Part shown: positions 34,924 to 44,097 of the stretch, piece after piece
Layout of the letters: each line of letters begins with the position of its first letter
Numbering within the stretch: position 1 is the first letter of the stretch
Assembly: GCF_045223415.1 (NCBI RefSeq)
Contig: NZ_JBEQZJ010000032.1
Location: forward strand, 1-46,343
Direction of reading: 5' to 3'
Source: Hoskinsella mucinilytica
GTDB lineage: Bacteria; Bacillota_I; Bacilli_A; Erysipelotrichales; Erysipelotrichaceae
Length of the DNA stretch: 46,343 bases
Notes under the pieces: model-generated
Told to the model about the DNA's origin: nothing
The model's database searches: none
What the model saw: only the letters and a program-made list of their open reading frames with translations
Made by a program: the position numbers and the translations under genes

Positions 34924-37728
34924 CTATCTTCCCTTCATCTCCTCATTCTTTTTTCTTCTCTTTCCTGTAAGGTACACAAAACAGCTTGCAAAGAATATAC
35001 TGATTGCTGCAAAGAATCCTGTTTGGCTATGATCACCAGTTGATACGCTGTTTGTATCTTTTATTATCTCTTCTGATTTCTCTGTATCAATCATGTAACT
35101 TCTTGTAGCAGTGCCAATATAGTTACCTTGGAATCTAATCGTTATTGTGACCTCATTATCTTTTTGTTGCTTGTCTATGCGATAATCTTTTCCTTTTACC
35201 AATTCTTTATCTCCATCTTTGATTATCAGATGCGCAACATCCTCATCTGATTGGATATCTGGAATGATGTGATCATCCATATATTTTGGTGCTATCATAA
35301 ACGTTGTAATATATTCTAGTCCAGTATAATTTCCTGTTCCTTCTACACTTGCCTTTATATACCATGTGCCTGCATTATGAGGGACTTTATCGGTATAGAT
35401 CCCCGCCTTTGTATCACTATATGTGTAAGTCACATTACCATATTTCGATGTAGCAGTTGGCATATTTGCTTTCTCTCCATATGTCCAGCCTATTATCTCT
35501 GGTTGGCTTATCCACTCATTATCTGCTTTTTGAATCTGGAACATCACAATTTCTTCCAAGCCTGTATAATTATCTGTACCTGCCACTGTTGCCTTGACAT
35601 ACCACGTTCCTGCATCTGTTGGTACATTGGATGTAAATGTTCCTGTCTTGGAATCACTGTAAGTAAATGTTGGATTGCCAAATTGTGCAGTCGCTGTTGG
35701 CAGATTAGATTTTTCGCTATATGTCCAATCCGCAATCACAAGCCCATTCTTCCAACTATTTGTTGCTTTTGTGATAGCAAATTCTACTGTATTTGAAGCA
35801 CCATAGAAGTATTCATCCTCTTCTACAGTTATACTTACTCTATAGTTCCCAACATCACAAGGTAGCCCGTTTACATCCTTCCAGTATGAGCCGTCAAGCA
35901 TCTCCCAGCGAATCTTATACGCTTGATTGCTGCCTTTTACGACAATATCACTTTTATCCAATTCCACAGGTATTCCATCATACAGCTTATTTAGATCTTT
36001 CTTTATTGTGATACTATTATCCAATTTATGAATATTGGGAATCAATGAAACGGAAAGTTGGATCTTCCTTCCGTTATACATCCCACAGTAGTATGTATAA
36101 CGTATTGGCTCACCATTTTTATATCCACTAAATTCCTCGCCGTTTTGTGTAGCACCACTCAAAAGATTCAAATTAGCGACATTTATATTTAGAAATATAT
36201 CCGTGATTTTGAAAGAACTACCTGATATATCAAAAGCAACCTGCTTGTTATTACCAGAATATAGGTAGTTTATATCTACTTCTTGTGGCAAATTTAAATA
36301 AGCTAAAGGACAACCACTAATACTTAAACTATGCAAATTTTTATTATTTGTCAAATCCAATCCTCTTAACGCAGTATCATCACCTGTAAAATTCTTTAGG
36401 TTTGACATGCTGCTAACATCCATATCGCTTAAACTAGTATTACCAGATACAACGATAATTTCTAAAGCAGTATTATTTCCAGTTTGTATAACTGCAAGTA
36501 CAGGCGAATCCTTCGTCCATAATTCTTTTAACAAAGATGCGTTGCTAATGTTTAGGGAAACTAAGTTAGGGCATCTCATTGCTTTTAAATCGGTTAGTTC
36601 ACTATGATCACTGACATCTAATTCATTGATTCCAGTTTCAGTAATATTCAATTTTTCTAATAAGCCATTTTTATTCGTCTTTAAGGTAGTCAACTGCGGA
36701 TTAGAAAAACAATCCAGTATTCTGAGTTTTGAATTGTTGCTAACATCTAAGCTGTTGATATTAGTCTTATAACAGGCAAGCCAATCAAGGTTTGTGTTAT
36801 TTTTTACATTTAATTCAATGATTCCGGTATCATGACATTGTAATTCCTCTAAAGATTCAGCACCATCAATATTCATCGATGTAAGCTTTAAATTATCAGT
36901 GCAATATAAAGTTTCCAATTTCTTGTTTTTGCTGACATCAAAAGTTTCTATATCAGTATTACCGCAATTTAAAAACACTAAATTTCTAAGATACTGTATC
37001 CCTTCTATACTTTTTATATTTTTATTTCCATATAAATACACTCTTTTCGCATTATCCAATTCAACTATAGATAACACATCATCGGAATCACTATCAAATG
37101 TCTTTTTTATATAGGATCTAAATTCAGCATCTGGAAAATTTTTGTCATTGATAGCAACTTCTCCTGCCTTTGGTAGGCGTGGTATCGTAATATTCATGTA
37201 ATAATAGTGTATGGATGAAGGCTGGAACCGTAACACAAAAACTATCTCTAAGTTTATATTGCCTACAGTATCCACTGTAGCTTTTGTTTTATCGAAGGAG
37301 CCTAAACTGCAATCCGCTAATTTTCCTGTATTTATAAATGTTTTCTCTAGAAAGTCGTCTATTTCATCTATTGTTGTTTCATTGCTCACAGGATAGTTGT
37401 CCACTACTGCCTGTATCGCTCTTATTGCTTCAGCTGGATCAGTAATAGCTTCATTTGACCTTGAATCAGCGACAGATATATCTGTTACTGCTTGTGAATT
37501 TCTGGTATTCGTATTCTGTAGGTTCTCATTCACTGGAACTTCCTGCTTTGATATGGTTGTTTCGTCCTGTGGATTTGTCTCCTGTTGAATGTCTTGCTGA
37601 TTGTTTTCCTGCATGATTATTGCTGAGTCTTCTTCCTGAGCATATACTGCCACAGGGGACATCATAACGCTTACTCCCAATGCTGTTGCCATTGCTACTA
37701 CAACGGTCTGTTTCTTCTTGTTATTCAT
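34924..37728 (-). CDS. InlJ-like LRR surface protein, copy 2 (two C-terminal modules)
   Basis: 934 residues from ATG 37728 (GGAGG 7 bases upstream); the frame opens 8 codons earlier. Same architecture as copy 1: signal peptide, Q/N/T spacer, EF-hand-like DSDSDDVLSIVEL (~219), Cys-LRRs (~230-510), beta-rich domain, two 80-residue modules (~659-819), STGDHSQTG sorting region, helix and GKRRKKNEE. The ends (signal peptide to ~210, and the last ~300 residues) are close to copy 1. The LRRs differ strongly, which suggests the ligand-binding face has diverged. The gene lies upstream of copy 1 on the same strand with a similar leader. Confidence 0.9.
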   Translation of the reverse strand: MNNKKKQTVVVAMATALGVSVMMSPVAVYAQEEDSAIIMQENNQQDIQQETNPQDETTISKQEVPVNENLQNTNTRNSQAVTDISVADSRSNEAITDPAEAIRAIQAVVDNYPVSNETTIDEIDDFLEKTFINTGKLADCSLGSFDKTKATVDTVGNINLEIVFVLRFQPSSIHYYYMNITIPRLPKAGEVAINDKNFPDAEFRSYIKKTFDSDSDDVLSIVELDNAKRVYLYGNKNIKSIEGIQYLRNLVFLNCGNTDIETFDVSKNKKLETLYCTDNLKLTSMNIDGAESLEELQCHDTGIIELNVKNNTNLDWLACYKTNINSLDVSNNSKLRILDCFSNPQLTTLKTNKNGLLEKLNITETGINELDVSDHSELTDLKAMRCPNLVSLNISNASLLKELWTKDSPVLAVIQTGNNTALEIIVVSGNTSLSDMDVSSMSNLKNFTGDDTALRGLDLTNNKNLHSLSISGCPLAYLNLPQEVDINYLYSGNNKQVAFDISGSSFKITDIFLNINVANLNLLSGATQNGEEFSGYKNGEPIRYTYYCGMYNGRKIQLSVSLIPNIHKLDNSITIKKDLNKLYDGIPVELDKSDIVVKGSNQAYKIRWEMLDGSYWKDVNGLPCDVGNYRVSITVEEDEYFYGASNTVEFAITKATNSWKNGLVIADWTYSEKSNLPTATAQFGNPTFTYSDSKTGTFTSNVPTDAGTWYVKATVAGTDNYTGLEEIVMFQIQKADNEWISQPEIIGWTYGEKANMPTATSKYGNVTYTYSDTKAGIYTDKVPHNAGTWYIKASVEGTGNYTGLEYITTFMIAPKYMDDHIIPDIQSDEDVAHLIIKDGDKELVKGKDYRIDKQQKDNEVTITIRFQGNYIGTATRSYMIDTEKSEEIIKDTNSVSTGDHSQTGFFAAISIFFASCFVYLTGKRRKKNEEMKGR
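35270..35752 (-). repeat. Two tandem 240-base modules in LRR protein copy 2
   Basis: Same modules as in copy 1, one fewer. DNA identity with copy 1 is high enough for recombination between genes. Confidence 0.8.
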
Positions 37729-37879
37729 AACATTTCCTCCTTTTCCTTTCAAAACTTGTACAATATAGAAATTTGATTCTCTTTTATTGGAATGCTTTTT
37801 TATATCACTAAGAGCTACTTCAACCTATTTTTGATATATCTTTATATATAAAATTATCAATATCTGATACATTTTGGTA
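37729..37879. promoter_or_regulatory. Upstream region of LRR copy 2
   Basis: Matches the leader of copy 1 with a 5-base insertion (AAGTA) inside the AGGTTG-GCTCTTA block. TATAAA again is the probable -10 box. This is where a LytTR regulator could bind, but no clear pair of LytTR repeats could be read. Confidence 0.45.
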
Positions 37880-38233
37880 TCATATCGTTTCAATACGCTT
37901 TAGTGCCTGGATGACTTTTTCATGCGAAATAGGTTTCATGTCGAAATAGGACACGCACAGACGATATGCCTGTATGCTGAAATCCAAGTCAGAAAACCAT
38001 ATCAGCCTGCCTGATGCTATCCTCAATCCTGTAATGATATCCAGTCCACTCACCCCATCTTGCGCCACGATGATAGCGTCTGCTGTTTTCTCCTTGATCA
38101 GCCTACTCAGCCCCTGCCAGTCCCCACAGTGTCGTATTTGGCAGGGGATATTCTTGTCTCTGTAGTAGTCATTAACAGATTTCTCAATCAGACTGTACTC
38201 CTTACTATCACCACCACAAATGATCATTTCCAT
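37880..38233 (-). CDS. Stand-alone degenerate receiver (pseudo-receiver)
   Basis: 117 residues from ATG 38233 (AAAGGAG 10 bases upstream); the frame opens 14 codons earlier. The pattern follows a CheY-type receiver: MEMIICGGDSKEYSLIEKSV, DAIIVAQDGVSGLDIITGLR, RLIWFSDLDFSIQAY, FDMKPISHEKVIQALKRI. Compared with the neighbouring response regulator (DIIFIDQYMDGLSGIDTAKK), the phospho-acceptor Asp and the acidic pocket are lost. The switch Ser and the KP lysine remain. There is no output domain. It is divergent from the LytTR/AgrC pair and directly upstream of LRR copy 2 on that gene's strand. It probably modulates the pair by protein contact (inference). Confidence 0.7.
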   Translation of the reverse strand: MEMIICGGDSKEYSLIEKSVNDYYRDKNIPCQIRHCGDWQGLSRLIKEKTADAIIVAQDGVSGLDIITGLRIASGRLIWFSDLDFSIQAYRLCVSYFDMKPISHEKVIQALKRIETI

Positions 38234-38346
38234 ACATTCCACACTCCTTTCATGCATGGTATTTCCTACTTTCACTATAGCAAAAGGAGTCTTATATTCA
38301 ACAAGTTGGCCATAAACTGCAATTTCTGGCTGAAATTTGCATTGTT

Positions 38347-38375
38347 TTGACCTTCTTTTTCATGTAAAATTAAAT
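38347..38375 (+). promoter_or_regulatory. Possible promoter of the LytTR/AgrC pair
   Basis: TTGACC, 17-base spacer, TTAAAT, ending about 40 bases before the start codon. Confidence 0.4.
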
Positions 38376-38416
38376 TGACAAAATAAATTTATTCGTTAGA
38401 GGAGTGAGGATGGAAC

Positions 38417-39142
38417 ATGAAAATAGCAATCATTGATGACCTGGTAGAATGCAGAAATGACATCCAATCATGTCTCCATCGTTTCTTTTCCAAACATTAT
38501 GTTGAGGAGTCCATTGATATCGAGGAGTTCATCAGCGGTGAAGATTTTCTGTCCATTTTCAGTAAAGACAGCTATGATATCATCTTTATCGACCAGTACA
38601 TGGATGGTCTCTCTGGTATAGATACTGCAAAAAAGATAAGAATGAGTGATACCTTTGTCTCTCTGATCTTCATCACTACCAGTAGAGATCATGCAATTGA
38701 CAGTTATCAGGTGCGAGCAAATGGCTACCTTTTGAAACCTTTTTCCTATGAGGATTTTGAACAGACTCTGCTTCTGCTCAACATGGCACGATTGCGTAAT
38801 GCCCGCTATATCTGTGTACAGGATGAAAAAATACTTCTGCGTGAGATTCTATGGTGTGATGTAAGTGGCCATTATACGCAGATTCATACTCTACAATATG
38901 GCATCTTGCGTTACCGTACCCCCTTTACCACTGTGACAGATATGCTGTTGTGTTATCCACAGTTTCTGTCCTGCTACAAAGGATGCATCGTCAACCTTGA
39001 TCATGTTGAACAGATGGAAGATCTAGCATTCCTGTTGGAAACAGGAGAAAGAGTTCTCTTTTCCAAGCGGGACAGAAATAACATAGAGAAAAAATATCAT
39101 AGATATTTGTTTCATAAAGCAAGAGAGGAGGAAATGCTATGA
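38417..39142 (+). CDS. LytTR-family response regulator (AgrA/VirR type)
   Basis: 241 residues; GAGG 7 bases before ATG. Receiver at 1-125 with acid pocket IIDD, phospho-Asp in IIFIDQYMDG, switch Thr in FITTS and lysine in LLKPF. LytTR DNA-binding domain at ~135-235 (CVQDEKILLREILWCDVSGH, FTTVTDMLLCYPQFLSCYKG, CIVNLDHVEQM). LytTR regulators bind paired 9 bp repeats and control virulence factors, bacteriocins or surface proteins. The stop codon overlaps the kinase start (ATGA). Confidence 0.93.
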   Translation: MKIAIIDDLVECRNDIQSCLHRFFSKHYVEESIDIEEFISGEDFLSIFSKDSYDIIFIDQYMDGLSGIDTAKKIRMSDTFVSLIFITTSRDHAIDSYQVRANGYLLKPFSYEDFEQTLLLLNMARLRNARYICVQDEKILLREILWCDVSGHYTQIHTLQYGILRYRTPFTTVTDMLLCYPQFLSCYKGCIVNLDHVEQMEDLAFLLETGERVLFSKRDRNNIEKKYHRYLFHKAREEEML

Positions 39143-40497
39143 TAGATGCATTGATGGTGATCCTATTTCCATATCTTGACTTCATCCCATTTGCGATACC
39201 ACGTTATCTGATGTTCAAGGATAAACTGCGTATCCCGTTTCGTTACGTCATGATTCTAATCACGGCTGTAGCAACACTCAACAGTTTGACCTTCTTCCTT
39301 ATCAATACAGGTGGATATGAGATGGCTATGCAATGGACCACCATCATGCGCTATGGTTTCATGCTTGTAAATTTAACGCTGTCCTTTGCGTTGATTAAAG
39401 AGAGTTTTCCAAAACTAATGTTCACCTATCTACTTCTGTTTTCGTGGTCATTCTTCGTCTATGGTAATGCAAACTTTATTGAAAGTAGATTCTTTTGGGA
39501 TTTTTCAGACCAACATCCCTATCTAATATACAATATCGTTCGCATCATCGTTTATCTGGTAACTTGCCCGTTTATGCTCCTTTTCTTCAAACATACGGTT
39601 GCGGATGCTATGAAGATACAGGATGATACACTGTGGCGACACCTCTGGAAGATACCATTGTTTTCCGCATTGTTTGGGATGCTGTACTGCTTCAATGATG
39701 ATGTCTATGCTTATGCGACATGGCAATTCATAGTATCCCGTTACCTCATGCTGTTAGGTACTTGTTATGTATCCTATGTAGCATTGAAAGTATTAGAAAT
39801 TTCCATGAAGAAAACACAGCTGGAAGAGTCTTTGAAATATGCTGATCAAAGTATTCAGACACAGAAAAAACAATATGATATTCTTGCCAAACATATGGAT
39901 GATATGCGCAAAGCCAAACATGATTTACACCATCATCTAATGCTTGTTAATTCCTATATAGAAAAAGATGATAAAGAGGGGTTGAAGAATTACATTGATT
40001 TATATAGAAGAGAGTTACCTCCCGACGTTTTAGAACTTTACAGCCGTAATGATGTCGTAAATGCGATTATTTGTTATTATGCAAGTAGAGCAAGAGATTA
40101 TCATATCCGCTTTGATGCAAATATTGCATATCCTGATAACTGCAGTATTTCAGAAACAGACATCACCGTGTTACTTGGTAATATGCTTGAAAATGCTGTA
40201 GAAGCCTGTCAAAGAAGTAAGAGTAATGACACATTTATAAAATTATGGATAAAGCAGCACGGAACCTCTGAGTTGTTGATTCTCACTGACAATACCTGCA
40301 ATGTTCCTGTAACCTTTCAAGATGGTGTACCCAAATCTTCAAAACGTGAAGGCATGGGGATTGGGACATCTTCTATGCAAGACATAGCAAAGCGTTATGA
40401 TGGTTCTGTGCGCTTCGAGACTAGCGATGGGATTTTTTATACTTCTGTAATTATGCGTTTTACAAAAGAAAACAGTAATACAATTAATAAAGAGTAA
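39139..40497 (+). CDS. AgrC-like membrane histidine kinase
   Basis: 452 residues. Six or seven membrane segments (1-225). A short coiled linker. A dimerisation segment KHDLHHHLMLVNSYI with the likely phospho-His after KAKHD. A GHKL ATPase (~330-445) with NMLENAVEAC (N-box), LILTDNTCN and GMGIGTSSMQDIAKRYDG (G-box). This is the HPK10/AgrC type that senses peptides or other extracellular signals. No agrB-like processing protease or agrD-like peptide gene is nearby. It is translationally coupled with the regulator. Confidence 0.92.
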   Translation: MIDALMVILFPYLDFIPFAIPRYLMFKDKLRIPFRYVMILITAVATLNSLTFFLINTGGYEMAMQWTTIMRYGFMLVNLTLSFALIKESFPKLMFTYLLLFSWSFFVYGNANFIESRFFWDFSDQHPYLIYNIVRIIVYLVTCPFMLLFFKHTVADAMKIQDDTLWRHLWKIPLFSALFGMLYCFNDDVYAYATWQFIVSRYLMLLGTCYVSYVALKVLEISMKKTQLEESLKYADQSIQTQKKQYDILAKHMDDMRKAKHDLHHHLMLVNSYIEKDDKEGLKNYIDLYRRELPPDVLELYSRNDVVNAIICYYASRARDYHIRFDANIAYPDNCSISETDITVLLGNMLENAVEACQRSKSNDTFIKLWIKQHGTSELLILTDNTCNVPVTFQDGVPKSSKREGMGIGTSSMQDIAKRYDGSVRFETSDGIFYTSVIMRFTKENSNTINKE

Positions 40498-40760
40498 ACA
40501 AATCACCTAATGTTGCAAAGTTATTAATGAGAAATAATATGTTAATTTTTTATTGAAAACTACATCAAGCCTTTATCTACGTTTGCATTTTCTTTTTCCA
40601 TTTAAATTTAAAAAGTGATACTAATTAATTAATAATAACCATGAACTAAGGATTCCAATGTGGATATTTGAGATTAATCTAATTTATAATGCAGATTGTA
40701 AATAGATTAGTTTCTCCATTTTTGTTTGCAAACCATACGAAGTATAAAGCAGCTAATATA
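40498..40760. other. Intergenic region, no gene seen
   Basis: AT-rich, stops in all frames. It is followed by the bidirectional terminator at 40761. Confidence 0.5.
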
Positions 40761-40808
40761 AAATCAGCCGACAGTTAGAAATCGTGTTAACTAACTGTCG
40801 GCTGATTT
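40761..40808. terminator. Bidirectional terminator between kinase and GNAT genes
   Basis: Perfect 18 bp arms: AAATCAGCCGACAGTTAG (40761-40778) and its complement (40791-40808), with a 12-base loop. It overlaps the GNAT stop codon and the flanks give short T tracts on both strands. Confidence 0.8.
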
Positions 40809-41364
40809 AATTTGAGAAATTAGAAATATCAGATTTCAATATGCCATATAAATAATGATCACAATAAGTGTTTACCATTTTCCCCTCTCTGATATGTCCT
40901 TCTCGTTTAAAGCCAACTTTTTCCATTGTTTTATATGAAGCGTGATTTAAAACGTGTACATCACTCCATAGTCGCTGTAATTCTGTGTTTTCAAAGCAAA
41001 AATTGACTACACTTTTTAATGCTTCTGTCATAAGTCTGTTTCCTTGATATGTATGGGAAAGGCGAAACGCTACTTTCGCCATCCTGTTATTTTCAATAAG
41101 ATACACCCACAATTCACCAATCACTTTATTGTCTTGCTTATGAACGATACCCCAATGAAAGCTCTTTGTAGGTCTGTCCTGCTTTTCAAAAAGTAATTCT
41201 GGATTTTTCTCACTTTTTGATGGACGTTTTCCCCAATATTCATACAGCGATACATCACTCATCCATTCTTTTAAATCAGCTATGTCATTTTTATTCATAG
41301 TCCTCAATATAAGGTGTTCCGTATGGATAACCGGCTTTTCGGATATATAATCTTGTAGACTCAT
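40807..41364 (-). CDS. RimJ/RimL-type GNAT acetyltransferase
   Basis: 185 residues. LILRTMNKNDIADLKEWMSD at the N-terminus, VKVAFRLSHTYQGNRLMTEALKSVVNFCFEN (acetyl-CoA loop TYQGNRLM), then VHVLNHASYKTMEKVGFKREGHIREG. Relatives acetylate ribosomal protein N-termini or other amines; the substrate is unknown. It starts 12 bases after trmO on the same strand, so they are co-transcribed. Confidence 0.9.
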   Translation of the reverse strand: MSLQDYISEKPVIHTEHLILRTMNKNDIADLKEWMSDVSLYEYWGKRPSKSEKNPELLFEKQDRPTKSFHWGIVHKQDNKVIGELWVYLIENNRMAKVAFRLSHTYQGNRLMTEALKSVVNFCFENTELQRLWSDVHVLNHASYKTMEKVGFKREGHIREGKMVNTYCDHYLYGILKSDISNFSN

Positions 41365-41376
41365 CTTGCACCACTC

Positions 41377-41853
41377 CTAAAAGTTAAATTCATGTTCCCA
41401 TGCAAACGTTCCAGATTCCTCTAAACTTTTCGGCCAATGGCTGCACCATCCAGGAACAACTGGTGTTTCTACTCTGTCAAGGCTTGGTGTATAAGGTTTG
41501 ATATCAAGAATAGGTGTATTGTCATTAGCGTCAATATAAGTAATCTGGATGATACCATTCTGATAATCTACATGAATAATTTCCACTGTCGTTAATGCAA
41601 TCGGATTTGGACGTATTGGTGATCTTGTGGCAAAAATCCCCATCTTTTCTGGAGCATTTTTATAAGGTTGTTCTGTCTCTAATATAGACCTATATTCTTC
41701 CTTATCAAAATCACTGAACCACCAAAGAACATTGATATGGCTAAAACCATCCATAGCTTTTAGTGCTGGAATAAATTCAGCATTTAGTTTAATAAATGTT
41801 CCCGTTTCATTGTTACAGATAATTCCTATCGAATTCACGTTATAAGTTGTCAT
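41377..41853 (-). CDS. trmO: tRNA (N6-threonylcarbamoyladenosine-37) methyltransferase TrmO
   Basis: 158 residues, TsaA/UPF0066 family. FSHINVLWWFSDFD and the signature ATRSPIRPNPIALTTVEI, then PILDIKPYTPSLD. TrmO uses S-adenosylmethionine to methylate t6A37 of some tRNAs. GGAGG precedes ATG. Short family form without the C-terminal extension of E. coli TrmO. Confidence 0.9.
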   Translation of the reverse strand: MTTYNVNSIGIICNNETGTFIKLNAEFIPALKAMDGFSHINVLWWFSDFDKEEYRSILETEQPYKNAPEKMGIFATRSPIRPNPIALTTVEIIHVDYQNGIIQITYIDANDNTPILDIKPYTPSLDRVETPVVPGWCSHWPKSLEESGTFAWEHEFNF

Positions 41854-41918
41854 ATTTTTTCCTCCATTTTCATTTATCTGTAATCAAATGGTAAACCCTA
41901 ACATCGTGTGAGAGTCAA

Positions 41919-41951
41919 GAAAAAACGTCCTGCAAAATCACAAGACGTTTT
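41919..41951 (-). terminator. Intrinsic terminator of the MerR gene
   Basis: AAAACGTC, 14-base loop, GACGTTTT followed by TTCTT on the minus strand. It overlaps the stop codon at 41938 and separates the MerR gene from trmO. Confidence 0.7.
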
Positions 41952-42768
41952 CATAGTTTTTTTCTAAAGGTATCTGAATTTCAGTTAAATATTTCTGTGG
42001 ATTTTCTTCATTCCACGGACCACGATGTACAATTTGCCTATTTTCACCTTTCATTTTATACTGACTATTATTTTGTAACCATTTTGCAAATGTGAGATAT
42101 GCAGTCGCAATATTTGAAAAACTTCCATAAACCATAGTACAAGCCATTATAGGAATAGGCTCAGTACTCCGGAATTTAAAGGGTTCTATATCTTTCCCTA
42201 CTTTGCTTACAATAGCACATAGTTCTACATCAACATTTTCTTCTCTATAATCTTCATCATGATAAATAGAGAATGTATCACTTTGGATTTCAACTTTATG
42301 CTGTTTGGCAAATTCTGATAATTCATTCCATAATTTACCTTCAGAATAATAGTCAGGTATTACTTTTCTCAATGATAGAACTTGGTAACTTGGAATAGAT
42401 TTTATAGAAATATTGTAATGTATTTCATTTTTTCCATTTAATAATTCATTTTTTGCAAGTTCAATTTTTTTAAGCTGTTCTTGCTCTGTACATATGTTAT
42501 GCTTAATATATTCATATTTTTTATTAAGCTGCTCTATAAGTGAAGTATCATTTTCCCCATTAAGGGCAACTGCTATTTCAGCTACATTGAACCCACTGTC
42601 ACGCAGATATATAATTTTATTTAAGGTAGGTATCTGTTCCACTGAATATATACGATAGCCAGTCCATGAGTCAATTTCTGCTGGTCTTAATAAACCAACT
42701 TCATCATAGTATCGTAACATACGAACAGATACTTGTGTCAGTTTTGAAAATTCACCAATTCTAAACAT
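41938..42768 (-). CDS. MerR-family regulator with GyrI-like ligand domain
   Basis: 276 residues; GGAGAG before ATG. MerR winged helix at 1-70 (FRIGEFSKLTQVSVRMLRYY, DEVGLLRPAEIDSWTGYRIY). A coiled coil at ~80-115. A GyrI-like effector domain at ~120-275 (YQVLSLRKVIPDYYSEGKLW ... EIQIPLEKN). This is the BmrR/TipA-like design that senses drugs or other small molecules. Target not evident. Confidence 0.92.
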   Translation of the reverse strand: MFRIGEFSKLTQVSVRMLRYYDEVGLLRPAEIDSWTGYRIYSVEQIPTLNKIIYLRDSGFNVAEIAVALNGENDTSLIEQLNKKYEYIKHNICTEQEQLKKIELAKNELLNGKNEIHYNISIKSIPSYQVLSLRKVIPDYYSEGKLWNELSEFAKQHKVEIQSDTFSIYHDEDYREENVDVELCAIVSKVGKDIEPFKFRSTEPIPIMACTMVYGSFSNIATAYLTFAKWLQNNSQYKMKGENRQIVHRGPWNEENPQKYLTEIQIPLEKNYENVL

Positions 42769-42780
42769 CTTATCTCTCCA

Positions 42781-43179
42781 TTCCCTAATATCTCAATTAT
42801 AAAATTTTGTCGATTCCAACGCCTATAAACAACGACACACACTTATTTTCAACTAACTTATAAATAAATGTTAAGCATAGTCGAGCAACACAAATCTCAA
42901 GTGAAGAGGTATAAAGTGTTATTTCATATAAAAGCTTTATATCTAAAATAGCTTGATTCAATTTATCAATTCTTTATCGATATTATACCATATGCTATCT
43001 TCACTTTCACTACTTATCATCTTTCACATACTTCATATAAGCGTTTCCTTTAATAACAAAACACAAGATATAATGCTAATATTTTACATTTACAACATGC
43101 AATATTTCAAGGCTTTATTTTCTTTATTTTCCATTGAGCGGTTAACTTGTATAAAATAGAAATCCAACTAGATCTATGG
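42781..43179. other. Intergenic region, no gene seen
   Basis: Between the divergent MerR and methyltransferase genes; very AT-rich. A plus-strand frame of 68 codons at 42953-43159 has no ribosome site and no recognisable pattern. Confidence 0.5.
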
Positions 43180-43185
43180 TATAAT
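43177..43185 (+). promoter_or_regulatory. Extended -10 promoter of the methyltransferase gene
   Basis: TGGTATAAT, perfect -10 box with the TGn extension, 54 bases before the start codon. Confidence 0.6.
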
Positions 43186-43238
43186 CAGTACAATAAAAAT
43201 AAATGAAACGTGAAGAAAATAATACGTGAGGTAATGTT

Positions 43239-43991
43239 ATGAGCAATCAAAATATTTATGATAACCAAAAATTTTTCGATGGATATAGGAAATTAAGAGA
43301 AAATCCATTATCAGCAAATAATATTATTGAAAAGCCAGCATTGTTTCGTCTTGTACCGGATATGCACAACAAAACGGTGCTTGATCTTGGTTGCGGTTAT
43401 GGTGAAAATTGTGTTGAATTTCTTAAGCTAGGTGCAGCAAAAGTTATAGGTCTTGATATATCTAAAAAAATGCTAGAAATTGCACAAAACGAAAACAACT
43501 CGCCCAATATTCAATATATCAATAAAAGTATGACCGATTTAAATGAGATAACAGAGAAGTTCGATGTTGTATTTAGTTCACTAGCTGTTCATTATATTGA
43601 AGATTTTGATAAATTAGTGGTGGATATAAATCATCTTCTGAATAAGGATGGCTATTTAATATTTTCACAGGAACATCCATTAATAACGGCTTTATTATCC
43701 CAAAACTATTGGACCGTAAATTCAGATGATGAATGCATCCATTATAATTTGTCCACATATGCGCTTGAAGGTGAAAGAAAAGTGACATGGTTTGTTGATG
43801 GAGTTGTTAAATACCATCGAACAATTTCATCTATAATTAACGCACTCTCAGCAGCAGGATTTGTCGTAGAAAGAATGCTTGAACCTATTCCAAATGACAC
43901 TATTATGGAGCAGTACCCTAAGTATAAAAAAAGCATTCATAAACCGGATTTTTTGCTTATTAAAGCAAGAAAGAGCGACCTCATATTATAA
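43239..43991 (+). CDS. Class I SAM-dependent methyltransferase
   Basis: 250 residues; GAGG upstream. Motif I VLDLGCGYGENCVEF, motif II IGLDISKKMLEIAQ, motif IV FDVVFSSLAVHYIEDFDKLV, then LLNKDGYLIFSQEHP. This is the methyltransf_11 (UbiE/SmtA-like) group seen as stand-alone genes in gut Bacillota. HRTISSIINALSAAGFVVE is the substrate-side end. Substrate unknown. Confidence 0.9.
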   Translation: MSNQNIYDNQKFFDGYRKLRENPLSANNIIEKPALFRLVPDMHNKTVLDLGCGYGENCVEFLKLGAAKVIGLDISKKMLEIAQNENNSPNIQYINKSMTDLNEITEKFDVVFSSLAVHYIEDFDKLVVDINHLLNKDGYLIFSQEHPLITALLSQNYWTVNSDDECIHYNLSTYALEGERKVTWFVDGVVKYHRTISSIINALSAAGFVVERMLEPIPNDTIMEQYPKYKKSIHKPDFLLIKARKSDLIL

Positions 43992-44097
43992 GTATGATTT
44001 GCATATTAAGATAGTTGATAAATAAAAAAGCAAGAAACAGATAAAAATTAATGATAAAATAAATATTTAATTATTATGGCGTTAGAAAGAGGTTAGT

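Noticed and set aside
38417..40497. Complete agr quorum-sensing locus
   Set aside because: No agrB-like membrane protease and no agrD-like peptide ORF near the pair; only the regulator and kinase are present.
43573..43936. Minus-strand frames inside the methyltransferase gene
   Set aside because: They are shadows of a well supported coding frame with motifs I, II and IV.
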